A stretch of DNA of 64,000 nucleotides from assembly GCF_001713375.1 (NCBI RefSeq), contig NZ_CP016449.1:992001-1056000 (forward strand), in the 5' to 3' direction. Below, piece after piece: positions 62,189 to 64,000 of this stretch; the stretch's first letter is position 1, and the number at the start of each line of letters is the position of its first letter. The DNA comes from Hydrogenophaga sp. RAC07. GTDB taxonomy: Bacteria; Pseudomonadota; Gammaproteobacteria; Burkholderiales; Burkholderiaceae_C. The notes beneath the pieces are model-generated. The model was given only the letters and a program-made list of their open reading frames with translations. It was not told the DNA's origin and searched no databases. Both the position numbers and the translations under genes were made by a program.

Positions 62189-62992
62189 ATGACTCCAGCA
62201 TCTTCCACGCCCGCCACTGGCGACATCCTGCTGCACACGCGCGACGAGCGCGGCGTGCACACCCTCACCTTGAACACGCCGCGCAGCTTCAATGTGCTCT
62301 CCGAAGCCATGCTGGCGGCGCTGCAGGCCGCGCTCGACGCGGTCTCGGGAGATGGGCAGGCGCGGGTGGTGGTGATCGCCGCCAGCGGCAAGGCGTTTTG
62401 TGCCGGGCACGATCTCAAGGAAATGCGGGCGCACCCCGAGCAGGCGTACTACCAGGCGCTGTTTGCGCGCTGCTCCCGGCTCATGCTGGCCATCCGCAAG
62501 CTGGAAGTGCCGGTCATCGCGCGCGTGCAAGGGCTCGCCACGGCGGCCGGTTGCCAGCTGGTGGCGCAGTGCGATCTGGCCGTGGCCAGCGAGGCCGCGA
62601 GCTTCGGTGTCAACGGTATCGACGTGGGGCTGTTCTGTGCCACGCCGGGCGTGGCCTTGTCGCGCAACATCCTGCCCAAACAGGCCATGGAGATGCTGCT
62701 CACGGGCGATTTCATCTCGGCCGACGAAGCGTGTGCGCGTGGTCTCGTCAACCGGGTGGTTGCGCCCGACGCGCTGGACGCGGCAGTGGCCACCCTGGTG
62801 GACCGGATTCTGGCCAAGCCCCGCGAAGCCATTGCCATGGGCAAGGCGCTGTTTTACCGCCAGCTGGAGACCGGCCTTGAAGCGGCCTACCAGCTCGCCG
62901 GTCAGACCATGGCCTGCAACATGGCGCACCCCGTGGCGCAAGAGGGCGTGCAGGCCTTCATCGACAAACGCGCGCCGAGCTGGCGCGCCTGA
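62189..62992 (+). CDS. Enoyl-CoA hydratase/isomerase family protein
   Basis: Crotonase of 267 residues: CoA-binding FCAGHDLKEMRAHPEQAYYQ, the oxyanion segment VQGLATAAGCQLVAQCDLAV, SFGVNGIDVGLFCATPGVAL, and EMLLTGDFISADEACARGLV. In place of the two catalytic Glu of classic hydratases the segments read ATAAGCQLVA and GLFCATPG, as in the EchA/ECHDC3 type, so hydratase activity is uncertain. It follows the deacetylase by 53 bp. Confidence 0.9.
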   Translation: MTPASSTPATGDILLHTRDERGVHTLTLNTPRSFNVLSEAMLAALQAALDAVSGDGQARVVVIAASGKAFCAGHDLKEMRAHPEQAYYQALFARCSRLMLAIRKLEVPVIARVQGLATAAGCQLVAQCDLAVASEAASFGVNGIDVGLFCATPGVALSRNILPKQAMEMLLTGDFISADEACARGLVNRVVAPDALDAAVATLVDRILAKPREAIAMGKALFYRQLETGLEAAYQLAGQTMACNMAHPVAQEGVQAFIDKRAPSWRA

Positions 62993-63016
62993 TCTTTCAA
63001 CGCAACGTTCGCACTC

Positions 63017-64000
63017 ATGGCCACCACTCCCACCGCCGCCCCCAAGCCCATCGACGACTTTGGTCTCTGGCTGTCGGCTTTCACACAACCCACGGTGTTG
63101 ACCGAGCTGGGCGCCTTGGCGCTGTGCATCTTGCTCGCGCTGGGCGCCACCTGGCTGATGCGCCGGGCGCTGGGCATGCAGGAGGAAAGAACCTCGGTGC
63201 TGTTTGGTCGCAGGCTCATCGACGGTGTGATGTTTCCGCTGTTGTTGCTCACGCTGGCTTACGTGGCGCGCGCGCTGTTGCTGGAGCGTTTTCCCGTGGC
63301 GGCGTTCAAGGTGGCCATTCCGGTGCTGGTGTCGTTGGTGGTGATTCGCGTGGGCGTGAAGGTGCTGCAGGTGGCGTTTGCCACGGCGCCTTGGGTGCGG
63401 GTGCTGGAGCGCACCATTTCGTGGGTGGCGTGGCTGGCCATGGTGCTGTGGGTCAGCGGCTTGCTGCCGGTGGTGCTGGCCGAGATGGACCAGATCACCT
63501 GGAAGATCGGTGCCTCGACGCTGAGCCTGCGCACCATGATCGAAGGCATCCTCACCGCCGGCGCGGTGTTGATCCTGTCGCTGTGGGTGTCGTCCGCCAT
63601 CGAAACGCGCCTCTTGCGCAAGGCGGTGGGTGGCGACCTGTCGCTGCGCAAGGCGGTGAGCAACGCCACGCGCGCGCTGCTCATGTTTTTCGGTCTGATC
63701 ATTGCGCTGTCGGCCGTGGGCATCGACCTCACCGCGCTGTCGGTGCTGGGCGGTGCCATCGGCGTGGGCATCGGCTTTGGCCTGCAGAAGCTGGCGTCCA
63801 ACTACGTGAGCGGTTTCGTGATCCTGGCCGAGCGCAGCATGCGCATTGGCGACAACGTGCGGGTCGACAACTTCGAAGGCATCATCACCGACATCAACGC
63901 GCGTTACACCGTGATCCGCTCCACCACGGGGCGTGAGTCCATCGTGCCCAACGAACTGCTGATCATCAACCGGGTGGAAAACCTGTCACTCGCCGACGAC
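63017..64000 (+). CDS. Mechanosensitive ion channel (MscS family), partial
   Basis: Open from ATG 63017 to the right edge, 328 codons, end missing. About four hydrophobic segments precede the MscS pore helix, which reads LGGAIGVGIGFGLQKLASNY, followed by the beta domain VSGFVILAERSMRIGDNVRV and GRESIVPNELLIINRVENLS. It releases solutes under hypo-osmotic stress; the longer N-terminus makes it a YjeP/YbdG-like variant. Confidence 0.93.
   Translation, partial: MATTPTAAPKPIDDFGLWLSAFTQPTVLTELGALALCILLALGATWLMRRALGMQEERTSVLFGRRLIDGVMFPLLLLTLAYVARALLLERFPVAAFKVAIPVLVSLVVIRVGVKVLQVAFATAPWVRVLERTISWVAWLAMVLWVSGLLPVVLAEMDQITWKIGASTLSLRTMIEGILTAGAVLILSLWVSSAIETRLLRKAVGGDLSLRKAVSNATRALLMFFGLIIALSAVGIDLTALSVLGGAIGVGIGFGLQKLASNYVSGFVILAERSMRIGDNVRVDNFEGIITDINARYTVIRSTTGRESIVPNELLIINRVENLSLADD

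Overview
The window is GC-rich chromosomal DNA, densely packed with genes on both strands. It looks like a betaproteobacterium of the Burkholderiales, most likely Comamonadaceae (Hydrogenophaga- or Acidovorax-like). This is inferred from the rpsP-rimM-trmD-rplS order, a Bug-family solute-binding protein, ThiY/NMT1-type ABC systems, DUF58/TgpA/MoxR neighbours, and GC-rich dispersed palindromic repeats. I see no phage, IS element, CRISPR array, rRNA or tRNA.

Layout. 0-11 kb: the end of urtE, a His-rich protein of unknown function, a glutaredoxin, a Bug-type binding protein, indolepyruvate oxidoreductase iorAB with a divergent LysR gene, a degenerate receiver-TPR protein and a displaced ureD. 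11-17.5 kb: a nitrogen-type module with two nucleobase-type deaminases, a Rieske oxygenase, two ThiY-like binding proteins and one ABC ATPase-permease pair. It has sigma54-like promoters and is bordered by repeats. 17.7-22 kb: a DMT exporter, then a Zur-like regulator starting a Zrg-like ABC operon with a small Cys/His protein and a DUF3299 protein. 22-33 kb: housekeeping (rpsP-rimM-trmD-rplS, Nudix, rsgA, M48 protease, orn, phosphate transporter). 33-39 kb: DEAD helicase, photolyase, small phosphatase and a hydrolase-LuxR fusion. 39-48 kb: a guanidine-type catabolic operon. 48-56 kb: fasciclin, ferredoxin, an SF1 helicase, dienelactone hydrolase-MarR, GST-ArsR-SRPBCC and two small proteins. 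56-64 kb: mltB, tgpA-DUF58-moxR, a class II deacetylase, an enoyl-CoA hydratase and the start of an MscS channel.

How the genes work together. Nitrogen scavenging is the main theme: urea uptake (urtE), ureD, the deaminase/Rieske module, and an operon of ABC permease, ATPase, two DUF1989 proteins, a urea/guanidine carboxylase and allophanate hydrolase. That last operon has a canonical sigma54 -24/-12 promoter followed by a guanidine-I (ykkC) riboswitch. Nitrogen status and guanidine should therefore both control it, and the 'urea carboxylase' is better read as a guanidine carboxylase with the DUF1989 pair as carboxyguanidine deiminase. The divergent SBP/Rieske pair has two face-to-face sigma54-like promoters, and each transcript begins with the same two sequence blocks. 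This is the least explained regulatory structure in the window.
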